A stretch of 64,000 nt of DNA from Paenibacillus luteus (GTDB lineage: Bacteria; Bacillota; Bacilli; Paenibacillales; Paenibacillaceae), in NCBI RefSeq assembly GCF_006542765.1, contig NZ_SKCD01000033.1, positions 310,001 through 374,000 on the forward strand. The letters are read 5' to 3'. The notes under the pieces were generated by a model that was given only the letters and a program-made list of their open reading frames with translations, made no database searches and was not told the origin of the DNA. Every line of letters begins with the position of its first letter. Position 1 is the stretch's first letter. Of the stretch, positions 61,798 to 64,000 are shown one piece after another. A program made the position numbers and the translations under genes.

Positions 61798-62952
61798 ATG
61801 CTGCAGGCTAACGATCAACTATGGTTAAGCAATGTTATTGATAAAATAACAACGAAGATGGACTGGGTAAGCGAGAAGTCCAGAAATAAAATACCGTACA
61901 CAACGGTTAACGGAGTGCACGATGATCGTAATGTTGATAATCCTTCAGACAATATTACGGATGGCATCAATTGGTGGACGAATGGGTTCTGGGGCGGCAT
62001 GATGTGGCTGATGCACCATGAAACCGGCAATGAAAAGTATAAAGCTATTGCCAATATTTCAGAAGATATGCTGGATGAATGTTTTCAGCAATATGACGGA
62101 CTGCACCACGATGTGGGATTTATGTGGCTCCCGACGAGCGTAGCCAATTATAAAGTAACAGGCAAAGCGGAATCCAAAAAAAGAGCGATGCACGCTGCCA
62201 ACCTGCTGGCAGGCCGCTTTAATCTGGCGGGCGGTTTTATCCGCGCATGGAATGATCTTGGGGAGCAGGATACTCGGGGATGGGCGATCATCGATTGTAT
62301 GTTTAATATTCCACTTCTTTATTGGGCAACGGAGGAGTCAGGGGATCCCCGGTTTATGCAAATTGCGATGAAGCATGCGGATACCGCTATGTCTGCTTTT
62401 GTAAGGCCGGATGGTTCCGTTAATCATATCGTTGAATTCGATCCTTTTAATGGCGGCGTGGTCAAAACGTATGGCGGTCAAGGCTATGAAGAAGGCTCTT
62501 CGTGGACAAGAGGACAAACTTGGGCATTGTATGGCTTTATGATGAGCTATATTCATACGGGAAAAGAAGAATACTTGAATACGGCGAAACGGATTGCACA
62601 TTATTTTATAGCTAATATCCCTGAAAGCGGCATTATTCCGATTGATTTCAGACAACCGAAGGAGCCCGCCTACGAAGATTCGACGGCCGCGGCTATTGCG
62701 GCATGTGGATTGATTGAAATCGCCAAGGTGGTAGGCCCGCATGAGAAAGACGTTTATGTTCAAGCGGCGCTGAAGCTGTTGAAAACATTGGATGAATCCC
62801 GCAGCGACTGGACCAAAGATTCCGACTGTATTTTAATTAACGGTTCGTCAGCGTACCATAATAAGGATCATCATACCGCGATAATTTATGGCGATTATTA
62901 TTTCATAGAAGCTATTTTTAAGCTTAAAGGCAATGATTTATACCTTTGGTAG
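61798..62952 (+). CDS. Glycoside hydrolase family 88 (unsaturated glucuronyl hydrolase-like)
   Basis: A 384-residue (alpha/alpha)6-barrel enzyme. The two family aspartates are visible: D105 in HHDVGFMWLP and D166 in AIIDCMFNIPLLYW. GH88 enzymes hydrate the double bond of 4,5-unsaturated uronic acids released by polysaccharide lyases, freeing the next sugar. No signal peptide, so it acts in the cytoplasm. AAGTGGGA precedes the ATG. Its pairing with GH43 suggests uronate-decorated substrates rather than plain xylan. A strong terminator follows. Confidence 0.92.
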   Translation: MLQANDQLWLSNVIDKITTKMDWVSEKSRNKIPYTTVNGVHDDRNVDNPSDNITDGINWWTNGFWGGMMWLMHHETGNEKYKAIANISEDMLDECFQQYDGLHHDVGFMWLPTSVANYKVTGKAESKKRAMHAANLLAGRFNLAGGFIRAWNDLGEQDTRGWAIIDCMFNIPLLYWATEESGDPRFMQIAMKHADTAMSAFVRPDGSVNHIVEFDPFNGGVVKTYGGQGYEEGSSWTRGQTWALYGFMMSYIHTGKEEYLNTAKRIAHYFIANIPESGIIPIDFRQPKEPAYEDSTAAAIAACGLIEIAKVVGPHEKDVYVQAALKLLKTLDESRSDWTKDSDCILINGSSAYHNKDHHTAIIYGDYYFIEAIFKLKGNDLYLW

Positions 62953-63315
62953 GTGATGAAAACAGAGGCAGCCCGGAACATGTGTTGTATGTTCCAGGCT
63001 GCCTCTGTTTTTTTTGAATTAGAGTAAGAAATATAGCTGTAATAACGGTCATAACAAGCTTAAACAGTTATAGGTAAAAGCGGCTGGGGCATCCTATTTT
63101 AAGGGGAAAAGATACCATCAGCCAAACCGAGATCAAGTAGACGGTTCATCGTTAACTTCTTAAATAAGCCGCATATCCGCCTTAAAAAACTTCATTTCAC
63201 GTGTCGACTTTTGATGATAATCTTAGAACATGGAACGGGGTTGAACAAGGGTGGTGCGCACATCTTGCAGGTAGTTCCTCTAAAAAACGCAGATACTAAA
63301 GGGAGGTCCAAGTAA
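62953..63315. other. 363-base intergenic region before the last binding protein
   Basis: It contains the GH88 terminator (62961-63016) and about 300 bases with no gene that I can support. GGGAGG at 63301-63306 is the ribosome site of the next gene. No promoter stands out. Confidence 0.6.
62961..63016 (+). terminator. Rho-independent terminator of the GH43-GH88 operon
   Basis: AACAGAGGCAGCC pairs with GGCTGCCTCTGTT, with an inner GGAACAT/ATGTTCC stem, followed by a run of eight T. Very strong. Confidence 0.95.
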
Positions 63316-64000
63316 ATGGCTAATCAACCATTACTGAAATTCGCTTCAATTATTATGGCTTTATCCCTAGTTCTTACGGCATGTGGTGGAAACAACTCTA
63401 ACAACGGCAATGCGGGAGCAGGCAACAGCCCGGACAACACGGGTACGGCTACAGATGCTCCGAAGGAAGTCAACTTTACAATTGCTTATGCAACAGGAGA
63501 TCCGTCAACGAAAAAAGCAATTGAAGCTACCATCGATGCTTTCACTGCAAAAAATCCGAATATCAAAATTACGAATTATAGTGAAACAACATCCGCTGCA
63601 TACTTAGATTGGCTGAAAACAAAAGATGCTGTCGGCCAATTCCCTGATCTGGTCGAAATGCGCGACACGAAAGTGTTCGCAGATGCCGGCAAAATCGTGG
63701 AGCTGCCTGAGGATCTTCGCAGCTTGTTCAAAACGTTGCCGGAATATAACGGAAAAATATATAACGCTCCAATATCCGGCGGCACTCCTCAAGGGATCAT
63801 CTACAGCAAGAAAGCGTATGCTGACGCTGGAATTACCGAGTTGCCAAAAACCTATGACGAGTTCCTTGCTATCCAGGAAAAATTGGCAGCTACCGGCATT
63901 TCACCGATTGTAGTCGGAGGAAAAGATATTTTCCATATGGGCTTCTGGACTAATTTCTTTATCATGAACGAAGTGTACTCAAAAGATCCGGATTGGAACT
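63316..64000 (+). CDS. Extracellular solute-binding lipoprotein, N-terminal part (3' end outside window)
   Basis: An open frame from the ATG at 63316 to the window end (228 codons) with no stop. The signal peptide ends LVLTAC (Cys23), followed by a Gly/Asn/Thr linker; the mature part reads VNFTIAYATGDPSTKKAI, FPDLVEMRDTK and YNAPISGGTPQGIIYSKKAY, typical of type-1 sugar-binding proteins. GGGAGG lies 9 bases before the ATG. It is probably the first gene of a further importer and may serve the GH43/GH88 pathway. Confidence 0.9.
   Translation, partial: MANQPLLKFASIIMALSLVLTACGGNNSNNGNAGAGNSPDNTGTATDAPKEVNFTIAYATGDPSTKKAIEATIDAFTAKNPNIKITNYSETTSAAYLDWLKTKDAVGQFPDLVEMRDTKVFADAGKIVELPEDLRSLFKTLPEYNGKIYNAPISGGTPQGIIYSKKAYADAGITELPKTYDEFLAIQEKLAATGISPIVVGGKDIFHMGFWTNFFIMNEVYSKDPDWN

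Noticed and set aside
1..64000. tRNA, rRNA, phage, insertion-sequence or attachment-site features
   Set aside because: No transposase or integrase gene, no terminal inverted repeats and no structural RNA pattern could be recognised by eye. A covariance-model search would be needed to exclude small RNAs.

Overview
The window looks like chromosomal DNA of a Paenibacillus-type member of the Bacillota. The evidence is strong AGGAGG-like ribosome sites, many TTG/GTG starts, several lipoprotein sugar-binding proteins with CUT1 permease pairs, and three YesM/YesN-type two-component systems beside them. Other pointers are an SLH-anchored surface protein, serpin and CotH-family proteins, and GH4, GH43 and GH88 glycosidases. 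I see no rRNA, tRNA, insertion sequence, phage or CRISPR. The species assignment is inference. The first and last genes are cut by the window ends.

Layout. 1-5166: nucleoside ABC importer (ATPase end, two permeases), a YuiH-like molybdopterin oxidoreductase, a nucleoside phosphorylase and an AraC regulator. 5296-9366: a GH4 glycosidase, a convergent DEDDh exonuclease, an MFS carrier and a small hydrophilic protein. 9633-13510: a BceAB-like ABC pair without its usual two-component system, then a convergent lipoprotein serpin. 13724-25000: an apparently AT-richer surface-protein locus. On the minus strand it holds an SLH/collagen-like/BclA-C protein and two glycosyltransferase genes. Divergently on the plus strand lie an extra SecDF, a SecA2-type SecA and a third glycosyltransferase.

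25377-34222: sugar importer A (LplB/YtcP-type permeases, two binding lipoproteins, YesM/YesN pair). 34314-39118: a CotH-kinase lipoprotein, a DUF4956 membrane protein and a VTC polyphosphate-polymerase-domain protein on the minus strand, divergent from a purple-acid-phosphatase-like enzyme. 39282-40870: MarR regulator plus a YhgE/ABC-2-like membrane protein. 41010-49483: sugar system B (YesM/YesN, an acyl-CoA-dehydrogenase-like flavoprotein, two tandem paralogous binding proteins, two permeases). 49555-53021: an OmpR-type two-component pair divergent from a peptidoglycan-binding, glycine-repeat secreted protein. 53252-59876: sugar system C on the minus strand. 60138-64000: divergent GH43 and GH88 hydrolases and the start of another binding lipoprotein.

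The most interesting region is 13.7-25.0 kb. It places a Thr-rich, Pro-poor collagen-like S-layer-homology protein next to a dedicated-looking SecA2 plus SecDF and three glycosyltransferase genes. Two of the transferases share a C-terminal helical-repeat domain although they lie on opposite flanks and strands. I read this as a candidate export-and-glycosylation system for a collagen-like surface glycoprotein, by analogy with accessory Sec systems. The coupling is inference. The CotH-DUF4956-VTC-phosphatase group and the lipoprotein serpin are the next most unusual items.
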